Notes under the pieces: model-generated
What the model saw: the letters and a program-made list of their open reading frames with translations, nothing else
Databases searched by the model: none
What the model was told of the DNA's origin: nothing
In this document: one piece after another, positions 25,561 through 36,774 of the stretch
Position numbering within the stretch: position 1 is the first letter of the stretch
Layout: each line of letters opens with the position of its first letter
Made by a program: the position numbers and the translations under genes
Assembly: GCF_016801865.2 (NCBI RefSeq)
Contig: NC_068938.1
Span: 93,272,221 to 93,336,220, forward strand
Source of the DNA: Culex pipiens pallens
Taxonomy: Eukaryota > Arthropoda > Insecta > Diptera > Culicidae
DNA: 64,000 nt
Direction: 5' to 3'

Positions 25561-25857
25561 GATTCTGTTATTTTTGGTACAGAAAAGTAGGCTATTTCGT
25601 CGTTCAAGAATGACAGGAAAAGTAAGTAGTTTCACGACGGAAATGCAAAAATTAATATTTTTAGAAAAATATCATTATTAAATGGTGTTTAAAAATAAAG
25701 TTATAGAACGTTACTTAATCCACCTTTAAGCCTTTCTTTGAGATCTAGCCTCAAATGTTTTTGTAGATAACACTTAATTGTTCATAACTTTTGATAGTAG
25801 ATTTTGATTTGTCAGATCCGCATTCAAAAAATGGTTGGCCCCGACTCCGACTCCACA

Positions 25858-25988
25858 TCCCAGTCCCGAAATATTCTAGCAGAGCTGGTTCTGCCAGAAT
25901 CCTGCTAGAACGGTAGAACATTTCTGCTAGAATTCTGTAAGAATATCCAGCTCTGTAAGAACTCTGCTAGAATCCTGCTAGCACGTCG
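25858..25988. mobile_element. 130-bp MITE with CCCAGTC ends and CTGCTAGAAT repeats
   Basis: Ends TCCCAGTCCCGAAATATTCT and GTCGTGACTGGGA. The interior is a reiteration of TTCTAGCAGA and TCTGCTAGAA. A second copy in the opposite orientation is at 35506-35656. Confidence 0.85.
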
Positions 25989-26434
25989 TGACTGGGATAT
26001 TTTTTTATGTTTCAAAAGTTAGTTAACTATTATTTCGAAAACATTAGTAAAATGGATTATTTAAAAACTTTTCAAGTTGAAAAAACAGAAAAAAATTTCT
26101 AGTTTTACAAGTTTTATATGTTATTGAAACAGAAATAAAAAAAAATCTCCAGTTTTGAAGGCATTTCAGAAGAACAGTTTGGTAAGTAAATTTGGATTTA
26201 TTTATTCAACCTCAAATTTTCATTAAATTTATTAAAAGCTAAAATATTAAATTGTTATTTTTTGAACGACCATTATCAGAAAGCTGGCATTAATGATCGA
26301 TTTAACATATAAATTCAATTTGCTCTCTTTTAGGCTGGCATTTATAAGAAGCACAGTGACTATAAAAGTCACCTTGTTTTTTTAAATAACAATTTTAAAT
26401 GAAACTATTTTTTAAAGCTACATTGATTTTTTTA

Positions 26435-26840
26435 AGACATCACGCCATAGCTGAAGAAGATTATTATTACAAATCAATGTATCTAAAAAATCTTCTTGGT
26501 AAGGACGCTTAAGGGGTCCTATACAAATATCCGTGATCTGGAAATATTTTCTCAGGAATTTTAGATTTATTTTAATTTTAAAATTTTCTATATATTTAAA
26601 AGGAGGCACGCGATACTTGAATCTTCACCTAAAACGAAGCTTTATGAATGGTCGTGCGCCTCCATCAAAATGTATGAAAAAACATTGAGTTGGATGAAAA
26701 ACAAAAATCCAAAGGTAAAATATTTTCTAGGTCACGGATATTTCAAAAGGATCCTTCTATCTTTCCAAGAAGAAATTTGTTAGGTACATTTAGTTGCAAT
26801 GATAATTACCTTCCGTCATTTTTGCGTGGGACAAATAGTA
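26435..26840. mobile_element. Diverged palindromic element of about 400 bp
   Basis: Imperfect inverted arms (left AAATATCCGTGATCTGGAAA, right complement containing TAGGTCACGGATATTT) around a central GGAGGCACGCG/CGTGCGCCTCC stem near 26605-26662. Frames of 63-66 codons here are mirror artefacts. Confidence 0.7.
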
Positions 26841-26899
26841 TGAGAAAATTTTTGCGGTTGAATAATATTAAGTTTTTTTATGTTTTTTAATAATATTTG

Positions 26900-27800
26900 A
26901 AATATAAATTGAATTTCTATACATTTATTTTATCTTGAAATCCTGTCCTATCCTGAAATCTTGAGATTTGTTCAACGATAATTTGAAGCAATATGAAAAT
27001 AGTTTGCCTTAGGATCAAAATTATCAGATTTTAGTAGAGAAATAGTAAACATTAAACAATCCTTGACCTGATGCACAGTTTATACTAACAGGCTATTGTA
27101 ACCAATAAAACAACAAATTACAAATTACATTAAGATAATCGATTGATTTAACATATTCAAAGATTATTTCAAAATTAGTCGCAACTTTTTTTTTGATTTT
27201 TTTTCTGTTTCAGATCTTTTAAGCGCGACACTTTGATTTTATTTTTTTTTGTACTTAGTTATAAACAAAAAGCACATGTTAGGTTCCAATATATAGATTG
27301 CTATAATCGTTGATTATTTGTTGGAAGAGTTATACTGCCAGTATTTTTTCCGAATTCCAAAAACAGTGATTAGTATTTTTAATCTCTTTATGTACCTCGT
27401 ATCTTTTTTCCTGAAAATTGATTTACTTAAAACCTCCAAGACATTTGCTACCGAGGTATAAGATGACTGTGTACGTACTTTTTTCAGATTGAACTGGATT
27501 ATATTTGGTCAAATTTGAATTGAAAGGGTACATAAATATAGGCAAAAGGAAGCAGTCAAGAATCAATTAAATATATCTGACAACAAAACCAAGAATGTTT
27601 TTAATTTTATTGAGTTATGATGATAATACATACTTGGGTAAGAGGCTATCATTTAGAGATTATAGATCTTAAAAATAATTGAAAATGGCAACGCAGCGCA
27701 TGCGTCTTGAAAAACAATTAAAAATATAAGAAGTTTTGTAAATTAAGCTGTTTTATAGCAAATACTGAAAAATTAAAAAAAAACACATAATTTTTGTTGA
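26900..27800. other. AT-rich non-coding DNA
   Basis: No recognisable gene, repeat or RNA. Confidence 0.5.
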
Positions 27801-27809
27801 TTTTAAGAT

Positions 27810-27990
27810 AACTCCGACACCGACTCCAACTCCAACTCCGGGTTATCAGAAATGTTCGGCTCCGACTCTGACTCCGATTCCAGCTCATTTAATTTATCCG
27901 ACTCCGACTCCAGCTGTTCAAATTTTGACGACTCCGACTCCAGGTCCCCAAAAAGACCCGACTCCACCGACTCCGACTCCACAGCCCTGC
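27810..27990. repeat. GACTCC hexamer-rich repeat
   Basis: Tandem and interspersed CCGACTCCGACTCC units over about 180 bp. The same motif occurs in short form at 25840-25855. Low-complexity, not coding. Confidence 0.85.
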
Positions 27991-28211
27991 TTACATCTAT
28001 CAGTTGATGTTTTTTTTTAAGTTTCTGTTATTATAGAAAACAAAGAATGACAGTTTTCCATAAGATTTGTTGATTTTTTTTCGTTTATGGTATTGCGTTG
28101 AATGTACATGTGTTTACAAATATTTTTTTTTATTTTGAAAATAATGACATGAAATCTGAACAATTTATGGAACGGCGTAATTTTTTCTTTAAAAAATGAT
28201 TAAAAAATATT

Positions 28212-28266
28212 TAAAAAAGTTTTTGTCCCTCAACTCTGGCCATGGTCGAGGGGAGGCAAAAATAAA
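28212..28266. repeat. Half-copy of the AAAGTTTTTGTCCCTC MITE
   Basis: AAAGTTTTTGTCCCTCAACT followed by CATGGTCGAGGGGAGG parallels 40775-40822, where a fuller version is interrupted by a retroposed fragment. Confidence 0.65.
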
Positions 28267-28419
28267 ACAAAATATTAAAAAAATGAAATTACATGCAAGA
28301 ATTTCAATATTGCAATAACAAAAAATCTTACAAATACATATTATTTTTGAACAAACCCAAACGTGTTCAAAATGATTTTAAACGCTGAGGATGCATTTTA
28401 AATTGATTTCAACTGATGG

Positions 28420-28740
28420 TACTTCAATTCAATCCATTTTATTTACCGAAATAACAATTTTACAACTTGTGTGAATGGCTGGTTAATAGAGATTTGGTGT
28501 TCCTTGCAACTATTTCCTTTTCATTACCCGCTTGGTAACAGAAGGTTCTCCAAATGAAATTAAACAAAAACTAGGGAAATTTGGCCAAAAAACCTAGTGA
28601 GATCGAAACTTGGGGTCTGATTGCACTTTAATTGGATTTTTCAAGCCTTATTCCTTCAATTTCAACATTCGTCTGCCTGTATTAGATGGTAGTCATTCAA
28701 ATTCGTTTTTCAACTGTCATGGATTCGAATCCAGAGGTGG
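28420..28740 (-). mobile_element. Jockey 3'-UTR fragment (dead-on-arrival copy)
   Basis: Read on the minus strand, it shares blocks in the same order with the 3' UTR of the Jockey element at 10600-10790: CTAGGTTTTTT, TAGTTGCAAGGAA, CCAAATCTCTAT, and a terminal ATTGAATTGA tail at about 28420-28435. Similarity is clear up to about 28620 and unclear beyond. Confidence 0.75.
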
Positions 28741-29308
28741 AAGGTTTCTAAGTCCAAAGTAAGTTTAATGCTCAGTTCGTAAAAAAAGCGCCATTATTAC
28801 TTTCAAATTAATATAAAGTACGTTTTTTTATTATTATTATAGTGTAATAAGACAGTCAACGTTCAAGCAAGGGTCCTGATTTTCGGTTCAAAGATCAGAA
28901 ATCACTCACTCATCGCCGAGCAAATCTTTGCCGACTTGTAGCTCGCAACAGTCGCGAGCGAACACTGCACTCGGGCTGCCAGCGACTTGCTCAATCGCTT
29001 CTCCCAGGGACACAAATACTTCGTGAATTTCAATTTCCCACTCCGTCCGTCGATCCGAGTCACACACGAACACGTTCAGAGAGGAGAGAATCTAACAACA
29101 TACCAGCTCAGCGCTCTTTTGGCCTGCACTACCACAGTTTGCCGTAAATTTGGTGTAGTGTTATCAACAAAATTGCAAAACATTTTTGATAACAAAGATT
29201 TTAAGCAGTTTAATAACTGAGTAAAACGAAGCCGATCGCAAACTATTTCGACTCAGCGACATAACGCAATCGGTCTCTCTGAACCATTCGCTTTACTACC
29301 CGATTAAA
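28741..29308. other. Unassigned moderately GC-rich sequence
   Basis: Non-repetitive within this window. A 77-codon frame at 28987-29220 has no domain. Could be a retroelement end or unique DNA. Confidence 0.35.
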
Positions 29309-29455
29309 GGCTAGTATGCAGATCGGAAGGAAAGGGGTCAAGAAACAGCTTTACGAACAGCAGAACAAAGGAGAGGGAGCGTTTTCTTGGGGCTTTTCTT
29401 CACCCTCTCTGGCTTGCTTTAGCTGCCGCTGCTGCCCATTTGAAATTTTTTCCTG
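29309..29455. mobile_element. Truncated copy of the TTAA-flanked MITE
   Basis: Begins TTAAAGGCTAGTATGCAG and ATCGGAAGG and follows the complement of 21176-21356 closely to CCCATTTGAAATTTTTT, where it breaks off. The opposite terminus is missing. Confidence 0.85.
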
Positions 29456-29546
29456 AGGGGAACACCCGTGAGGAGTATCGGCCCTGGCCCAGCCATTTTT
29501 ATGCAAAAAGTTCATAGTTTTGTGATAAATTTAGAGACGAGCTATA

Positions 29547-30493
29547 CTGCCGTTCTACGCATAATTGTCCCATGTTCAAAAAAGTGCAACTCGTCGCCGT
29601 CGTGCTAACTTGTCGTACGTGCATTTTGGGCCAAATTGAGTTAAGAACGTCATTTTGTGCAGCTCACAATGCCTCACCTTTTGACCTTCACAGATCCCCA
29701 AAATTCGATTTCAATCCTGAAATATTCAACGAAATCCGAAAAAACTCCGTGCATTTTTGTCACTTTTCATATGAAAGTAGTTTCAATCTTGTCGTGCTAT
29801 CTTGTCACTCCCTGAAAATTGATGTAAGTGCGACAATTGGCCAAAGAGATTTCAGGTCAGAACGCGTTTGACGCAAGTACAAGTTAGACTACCGTAAACA
29901 TTTGTAATTATAACTCGGGACTCCAGCAACCAACTTCAACCAAACTTCGAGACAATGCACAGAATGGTCAGCCAAACAAAACATGTTTGTTATTGTTTAC
30001 ATTGCGTGCTCTAGTTTTTGTTTATTCAAGGTCAAACATTAAAACGCGTTTTTCTCGGAACGTCGAAATGGCGGTGCGACAAGATAGCACGACGACGTCG
30101 AACTGAGAAAAACGCGATTGAGTTTTTTTTTACCGATTTCGGTGGTTCTACGCATAATTGTCCCGGGAGTCCCTATTCGCCCTATGTGTCCCTAATCGCC
30201 CCCAGTTAGTAGTTTATCACTCTTATTTGTGATCCTCTTCCTATATATTAGGTAAACAAGACATAATGCGTCGTAAAACTAATGATTCCGTTAAAGAAAA
30301 TACTTGGTGGGACAATTATGCGTAGAAGCACAACGATGTGACAAACAGACTTGGTGTTCTTTTTAATGAGTTTCCGAACAAACTACTAGATGTTATGTGT
30401 TTTCCTTAAAGTTAACAACAAACTAAACTTAAAAATGTCTACAAGTCAAAATCGTCCAAAAATTACATGGGACAATTATGCGTAGAACGGCAG
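29547..30493. mobile_element. 947-bp element with CTGCCGTTCTACGCATAATT ends
   Basis: Perfect terminal inverted repeats of about 26 bp, flanked by TATA on both sides (29543-29546 and 30494-30497), so TA or TATA duplication. The 19-bp block TTCTACGCATAATTGTCCC recurs inside at about 30149 and, inverted, at about 30309, giving a smaller palindrome within the larger one. Other internal inverted words are CGTGCTATCTTGTC and its complement. A 99-codon frame (29572-29871) has no domain. No transposase. Confidence 0.92.
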
Positions 30494-30667
30494 TATACGG
30501 AATACAAAGAAGGGACTCAGGTCTGCCCACTCTCCCATTTGTGTGCATAAAGATGATCTCAAGACGTTAATTTTAATTTCGAAGAATTCTCTACCAAAGG
30601 CAATTTCGAAGCTCTCGAAGCAAACTCCAACGGTTTGTACGATTTTTACAATAAACGAAAAACAAAT

Positions 30668-30673
30668 TTTATT
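30668..30673 (-). terminator. Poly(A) signal of the zinc-finger gene
   Basis: TTTATT on the plus strand reads AATAAA on the minus strand, about 240 bases after the stop codon of the zinc-finger frame. Confidence 0.5.
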
Positions 30674-30911
30674 ACCCCATGCATTCGTTGACTCGCTTGC
30701 TAATAAAATAATATTTCATGTAAAACTAGTGATAAACATTCGAATAAAATTAAAAAAATAACTTATCGTTGATCATGACATGAAGCAGTCTTACACGGCC
30801 GAAATTACGACAAATAATTGTTTAAATACGAATTTGTATGATACGCTTTGGCCAATTCGCGGCTCAACTTTGAATTCGCGGGTGCACATGCTACAATTTT
30901 CCTACCTTCTT

Positions 30912-32420
30912 CTAAGACTGTTGTTGATACTGTTGTTGGTGCTGCTGTTGCGCTTGTTGAATCTGTTGCTGCAGGTGGAGCTGCGCTTGCAGTGCCTGCT
31001 GATGCCTCAGGTAGTTTTGATCGATGGGTGTGATGACAATTCCTTGCGGCGTCGTCGACCCCGGGTCGTGGTGCCTCACGTTAATGATGTTCTGGATGGG
31101 GGCGGTTCCGGCGGTCGCGGCCGCCGCTTGGTGGATTGGAATGATTTCGATTTGATTTTGAACGGGTAGGAACGACTGGCCGATTGGCCAGGCCGTGGTT
31201 ATCGGGGTTAGGGTGGCCGTGCCTGGCGGGGCTGCTGCATGTTGGGCTTGGGGAGTTTGGTGGGTGGGGAACGCCGCCGGGACCAGTTGGCTGCTGTCGA
31301 AGGTTTGTACGGGGACCAGGACGGGCGTGCCGTTGTGCATGATGATCATGGTGGTCATGGTCGGGGTTGGGTTTGTTTGCTGTTGGTGTTGTATTGGGAT
31401 GGCGGTTTGCTGCAGGTGCTGTCCCGGGGTCAACGTTATGGTTTGGATCTGCGGCGCACTCTGCAGAACCGGGACCTTCTCGTGCGTTTCGTAGTGAGTG
31501 CGGGCATCTTCCAGCTGTTCGAACGCACTCGAACAAATCTTACAACTGTAGGGACTAGCGTGACTGACTTCCTCGTGTTCCCGCAGGATTTCCTCGTTCG
31601 GAATGTAGACGTCGCAAACGCAACACTCAACCGGCTGCTCGTAATCGTCCAGCTCGTCAAACTCGTCCTCCTCCGGCTCCGGCTCGGCATCGCCTTGCTC
31701 CTCCGACGTTTCCACTTCTTCCTCATTCTCCCCGTCTTCCTCTTCATCCCCCTCACCACCAGCACCTTCCGCCACCGTAACAACCTGCTGCAGATGAATC
31801 TGTCCCAACTGCTGCTGATGCTGCTGCTGTTGCTGAAGTTGTTGCTGTTGCACCGACAGCAACCCGGCAACTTCGGAAAAGTCCCGCTGCTGATCGGCCA
31901 GCTGGCCGCGCCGTATTCGTATCTTCGACTCGGGATCCTCGCTGACGCGGAACAGCGACCCCAGAGCGTCCATCTTTTTCATCTCCCGCGGGCGCACCTT
32001 CACGCAGTGATACCGCAGGTAGTGCGTCTGCAGACACTTGATGTTGGACGTCGTGTAGCTCGGGCAGCCCAGCTGGCAGCGAAGCGCCTGGGTGTGTTTG
32101 GCCCTCTTGTGAATGTTTAGCTTGTTCGTGTCGAAGAAGTACTTGCCGCAGTCCCGGCAGCTGTGGTGGTCCTCAAAGTGATTCCGGATGTGGCCCAGCA
32201 GCTGCATCGTCTTGTTAAAAACTTCGTGGCACAGCTTGCACTTGAAGCCCAGCCGGAGCCGCTGCTCGGAACCGTCCGTCACGACGCGAAAGTGCAGGAC
32301 CATCTTTTCGATCTGGAAGTCCCGGAAGTTGGGAAAATCCTCCGGCAGCGAGGGCCGCGTGTTGTCCTCGGCCAGCACGTCCGGATCTTCCTCTTCGGCG
32401 AGGGTGTAATGCGATTGCAT
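30912..32420 (-). CDS. Five-finger C2H2 zinc-finger protein with Gln-rich tail
   Basis: Predicted 502-residue nuclear DNA-binding protein, uninterrupted frame. Three N-terminal fingers: C61-C64-H77-H81, C88-C91-H104-H109, and a variant third with three residues between cysteines (C115-C119-H133-H138). Residues 191-212 are glutamine-rich, and 218-262 are strongly acidic (a possible activation region). Two more fingers follow: C266-C269-H282-H287 and C293-C296-H309-H313. The C-terminal third is Gln/Pro/Thr-rich and ends in a polyglutamine tail. The split 3+2 arrangement is unlike tandem KRAB- or ZAD-type arrays, and no ZAD or BTB domain is visible. I do not recognise an exact orthologue. Start ATG at 32420 opens the frame. 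The 5' flank to about 32720 is unique; a MITE begins at 32857. Confidence 0.92.
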   Translation of the reverse strand: MQSHYTLAEEEDPDVLAEDNTRPSLPEDFPNFRDFQIEKMVLHFRVVTDGSEQRLRLGFKCKLCHEVFNKTMQLLGHIRNHFEDHHSCRDCGKYFFDTNKLNIHKRAKHTQALRCQLGCPSYTTSNIKCLQTHYLRYHCVKVRPREMKKMDALGSLFRVSEDPESKIRIRRGQLADQQRDFSEVAGLLSVQQQQLQQQQQHQQQLGQIHLQQVVTVAEGAGGEGDEEEDGENEEEVETSEEQGDAEPEPEEDEFDELDDYEQPVECCVCDVYIPNEEILREHEEVSHASPYSCKICSSAFEQLEDARTHYETHEKVPVLQSAPQIQTITLTPGQHLQQTAIPIQHQQQTNPTPTMTTMIIMHNGTPVLVPVQTFDSSQLVPAAFPTHQTPQAQHAAAPPGTATLTPITTAWPIGQSFLPVQNQIEIIPIHQAAAATAGTAPIQNIINVRHHDPGSTTPQGIVITPIDQNYLRHQQALQAQLHLQQQIQQAQQQHQQQYQQQS

Positions 32421-32760
32421 ATTATTTGAATATTTTTTTCACTTGTAATGTTTATGTTTTTCACTCTGCCGAATCTTACAAAAACCAAAAATCTAATGTT
32501 CAACCCTAGATTCGCACACCACTGGAACGTTTTTCGTCGAACTAACGTCCGCCCGCTTCCGATAATGCCATTTTTGATAGAAAATACCACTTTTTCATTG
32601 AAAATTACACTAAATACAAGCACTTGAAAATTCTAAACGCTGTGATTTGGCTATTTTTTACCTTTTTCACTTGTTTCCCTTTCGTCGCTGACATTTTGAC
32701 AGAACGGGAATGTAAACAAAGCGCGAGAGGGGAGAAGTTTTATGGCAAAAAATGGAACAA
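32421..32760 (-). promoter_or_regulatory. Probable 5' UTR and promoter of the zinc-finger gene
   Basis: About 300 bp of unique sequence between the start codon and the first MITE. It contains another minus-strand ATG at about 32690 whose frame reaches a GTAAAA after 11 codons, so an upstream exon is conceivable. Joining the nearest AG sites does not give an open frame into the zinc-finger protein, so I do not model one. Confidence 0.35.
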
Positions 32761-32856
32761 ATTTTTTTTATGGCACGCTAATGAAACAAACAAGCAGACG
32801 TGAAACGCGTATTTTTTTAAAATTTGAGTGCAAATAGGGTCCTTAAGCCCTATGTC

Positions 32857-33189
32857 AATTGGGTACTAAAGCCCTATGTCAATTTTTATGTACAACGGTT
32901 AAAAACACGAGTAAAAACCATTTCTGATCACTTTTTTAATTTTATCGCAACATTTTTTTCGGACAAGACAACATTTTTGCGATGGATCAACTATGGTCCC
33001 CTTGGAACGAGCTGTCAAGTAGGAGCTTTACTGTCAAGAAGGACCGCGAGGATAATTTTTCAAAATTGATTTAATAATCCATTTTAAAATCTTTGTGGTC
33101 GTACAAAGGGTCATTGTACTCAGAAAAATAAGCTTTATCGCTGTAAACAATAATATCAGCAATCTAAGCTTCATTTTAGGACCCAATTC
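32857..33189. mobile_element. MITE with ATTGGGTACTAAA / TTTAGGACCCAAT ends, intact
   Basis: Opposite orientation to 17836-18169 and otherwise near-identical. The segment TTGTACTCAGAAAA around 33115 is the empty site for the insertion found in the copy at 38822. A second, partial copy follows directly (33183-33320). Confidence 0.9.
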
Positions 33190-33320
33190 TTATGTACAAC
33201 ACAATTAAAAACCATTTCCGATCACTTTTTATTCATTTCAATGCAAAAAAATAATAAAAATTACATGACTACATGTTTTCGATGGATTAACTTGGAACGA
33301 GACTTGGAACGAGCTGTCTA
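33183..33320. repeat. Partial second copy of the ATTGGGTNCTAAA MITE
   Basis: Repeats the GTACAACACAATTAAAAACC to GGAACGAGCTGTC part of the MITE and then ends in a short TTG-repeat tract at about 33323. Confidence 0.7.
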
Positions 33321-33525
33321 GTTGTTGTTGTTGTTAATTCATTTATTTCTGGCAGCTTTAACCTTCTTGCTGTCTAGTGCACCGTACAAAATACAAAATG
33401 GTGTAAATTTAGAAGGTGTAATTTTGGAAGGTTGAATATTAAAGTGATCAGTTTCAAAATGTAAAGTGTTTATATTTCGCCTTTATTGTGATAACTGCTG
33501 ACAAAAGTTGAATTTTCCCTTTAAA

Positions 33526-35451
33526 GGCTGGTATGCAGATCGGAAGGAACGCAAAAATCCATACAAAAAAACGCCCAAGAAACGGTCAAGGAAAGGGTCA
33601 CGAAAAGATTTTTCTTAAGCGGTACGCAGCTGAAAAGTAACAGAAACGGAAAGTGGCGTTTGACGTTTCGTCGCGCGGTGCTTGTTTGCAATATGTTTTG
33701 ATGAAAAAATCAAAGAATTTGAATTTTACTTTTTGAATGCGACTGAAAGTTACAAACGTTTTAATGATTTTGTATTCGATAGAATAATATTGAAAATCCC
33801 GGCGAATCTCAAAATGCAGAATCTTGAAATTAAAAGGACAGATTTAGTTTTTTGGTCGAAATGGAGTAAAAAAATGAAGTTGTCTTTATTGCTGTCGGCC
33901 CACATGTCGCCAACTATTGCTAGTACCAACCAGCAACCTTTGGATTGTGAGTCCACTGCGCTGTCCGATTAATCCACCATGGCGGGACCGAAATGAAATA
34001 AACCAGAGTGAAAATAAACTTGACAATAATCATACAAATATCTATTTTCTTGCTGAAAAATTCAATAATAATCTGATATTCAACAATACAAATGATTCAA
34101 AAATAAAAATTCGAAAATATGGAAAAACAAACATTGAATAATAATAATTTTAATATTCAAATAGCTCAAAAAAATAAAAATTCGAAACGTGAAAAAAATC
34201 AGAAATTCCAAGTCAAAATTTCAAAAGTTTTAAAAATCTAAAATATAGAAATTCTAAAATACATATTTACGAAAAAACCCGAAATTCTTACAATCAAAAA
34301 CAATTTTTTTTTCAAAAATTCAAAAATCTGTAAATTCCAGAATTGGAAATGTGGAGTCCGGAAATTTAAAAAAATTTAGAATTTCAAAATAAAAAAAACA
34401 ATAAAATTTGAAAATATAAAAATTTAGGAATTTAAGAATTTACGAAAAAAAATTTAAACATTTGTAATAGCCTTTTTTTAAATTTCCTAATAGCCTAACT
34501 TACTAATTTCTAACTTCATAGTTTCCATATTTTCTAGTTTCTTAATAGCCTGATTTCCTAATATCCTAATTTCTTAACTTCCTAACTTCCCAACTTCCTA
34601 ATTTCCTGATTTCATAGTTAACTAATTTCCTAACTTTCTAATTTCCTAATTTCCCAATTTCCTAGTTTCCTAACATATTAACTTCCTATTTTTCTTTTTT
34701 TTCAATTTCTCAATTTCCTTATTTTACTAATTTGCTAATATCCTAATTTCCTAATTCCCTGATTTCCTCATTTTATAGTTTCAAAGTTTCATAATTTCAT
34801 AATTTCCAAATTTCCTAACATCCTAACTTCCTAATTTACAATTTTCCTAATTTCTTATTTTCTTAATTTCCTTATTTCCCAATTTCATCATTTCATAGTT
34901 TAATAATTTCCAATTTTCCTAATTTCCTAACTTCCTAATTTCCTAATTACCTAATATCCTAATTTACTAATTTCCCAATTTCCTTATTTCATAACTTCAT
35001 TATTTCTTCATTTCATGGTTTCATAATTTCAAGATTTCCTAATTTTCTAATTTCTTAATTTGCTAATATCTTTATTTCTTAATTTCCTTATTTCATAATT
35101 TCATAGTTTCATAATTTCATCATTTCATAATTTCATAATTTTTTAATTTTAGTTTTTCTAGTTTTAGAATTTAAGAATTTCTAATTTTCTGTTTAAAAAA
35201 AATAAAAATATGTTTTTTTAATTTTGTTTATAAATAATAATTGTTGTTAAAAGTTTTTGAATAAACATTTTTAATTTATTAAATTTTAACTTTTGAATAT
35301 TATTAATCTTTTTATTTTTCACCCAAAGAACCTCAAGCGCGCACACCGTCAAACGCGCTCATACCGAACTGTCAACTTTTCTTGGGGGGTCACGAAAAGA
35401 ACACGCAACATTTCTTGACCGCGTTCCTTCCGATCTGCATACCTAGCTTAA
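33526..35451. mobile_element. 1.9-kb TTAA-bounded element with AT-rich filler
   Basis: Left junction TTAA then AGGCTGGTATGCAG and ATCGGAAGG; right junction CCTTCCGATCTGCATACC, TAGC, TTAA. These are the termini of the piggyBac-like MITE at 21176, but the interior differs: a GC-rich left portion with CAAGAAACGGTCAAGG motifs and about 1.2 kb of AT-rich low-complexity DNA. A 96-codon frame at 33682-33972 has no domain. No transposase. Confidence 0.8.
34140..35180. repeat. Degenerate 9-10 bp minisatellite (AATTTCCTA)
   Basis: Long stretch of variants of AATTTCCTA and, in its left part, of AATTCGAAAA-type words. Lies within the TTAA-bounded element and may have expanded there. Confidence 0.85.
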
Positions 35452-35505
35452 AGCTGAGTTTTTCTTTTTTGAAGAAGGGAAAACTCTTTTGACTTGTGAT
35501 AACTC

Positions 35506-35656
35506 CCAGTCTCGGCGTTCTAGAAGGATTCTAGCAGAGCCTAGAGCAGAGCTCTTACAGAGGAGGATATTCTAACAGTATTCTAGCAGAAATGTTCCAC
35601 CATTCTAGCAAGATTCTGGCAGATCCAGCTCTGCTAGAATATTTCGTGACTGGGCT
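35506..35656. mobile_element. MITE with CCCAGTC ends, second copy
   Basis: About 150 bp, inverted relative to 25858-25988. Interior of ATTCTAGCAGA repeats; ends CCCAGTCTCGGCG and CGTGACTGGG. Confidence 0.85.
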
Positions 35657-35989
35657 GCAGCATGTTAAAACAAGTTGAACAACCATCTAGCAGTTATCCT
35701 TAGTAAAAAGATTTTTATGATGAAAAACATCAATAATTGACAAAAACTTTTAAAAATATTTGACCAGCCTAGTAGTAGACTTGCCAGCTCGTAAAATGAT
35801 GTCCAATGTACACAAAATTCACATAGAGCTTAAGGATACTATTTGGGGTCGTTGAACTTAAAATTCACTTTAAAAATAACGATACGATTTTTTTCAATGA
35901 TTCGATTATCTGTTTATTATCTATAAGAAACCCTCGGAAAATCGATTTGTCGAATAGTCTTGAAGTTTAACAATCATATAATAAAAAAA

Positions 35990-36500
35990 AAGATATTAAA
36001 AACATTTTAGAATCTTAGAACTATAAAATTACAGAATTTAAAAATAAATAGAATTCAATAAATGATTTTTTATAAAATTATAGAATTATAAAATCACCGA
36101 ATTAAAATATAGAATTTAAAAATGTTCAAGTCTAAGAATTTTAGAATTCTAAAATTTTAGAATTATGGAAATTTGGAATAATGAAAATTTAGAAATTTTA
36201 AACTTTAAAATGATAGAATTTAAAACATCAAAAGTATTTAAGCAATGTTGTGGATGAAATTATGGAATTATAAAATCACAGAATAGAAAATAGAATTTCA
36301 GACACAAGTTCACAGAGAATTTTAGAATTTTAAAATTTTATAATTTCCGAATCTTAGAATTTTGGAATTAAAGAGTTGTCAACTTTCCTTGAGGGAATCT
36401 CAGAAATAAAAATTAGGAATTTCAGAATTTAAAAATTCAATAATTTTAGAATTTAAATTTTTTGGAATTTTTGAATTAAGAATTTAAAAACTGTCAAAAC
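35990..36500. repeat. Degenerate AGAATTTTA-type AT repeat
   Basis: Irregular runs of AGAATTTTAGAATT and related words over about 500 bp. No gene. Confidence 0.75.
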
Positions 36501-36530
36501 TTTTTTTGAGTAGGATAGGCTTTGGGACAT

Positions 36531-36772
36531 ATAAGGGAAATTCTCTTATGTTTGGCAGGTTAAGCACTCCATCCAATTTGCTGATTTTCACTATTTAAAC
36601 AACAAATTTTGAAAAACTGTTGATAGAAACTTGCTTACTCACTTCTCATTGAGCTATTTATCACTCGATTTCAGTCGAAAACGCTTTTGATGAGCTGTAA
36701 TTGAATGTCAAAGGGCTGATATGGCATCATTAGAGTCACGATGGAATTAGATTCTGTTCCCCTATAAACCAA
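36531..36772. mobile_element. 240-bp MITE-like element with TATAAGGGAA ends
   Basis: TATAAGGGAAATTCTCTTAT at the left and GTTCCCCTATA at the right form short imperfect inverted ends. No internal coding frame. Confidence 0.5.
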
Positions 36773-36774
36773 GA

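Noticed and set aside
31239..32120. Plus-strand 293-codon frame across the zinc-finger gene
   Set aside because: Leucine-rich antisense of the Gln- and acid-rich minus-strand protein; no domain of its own.
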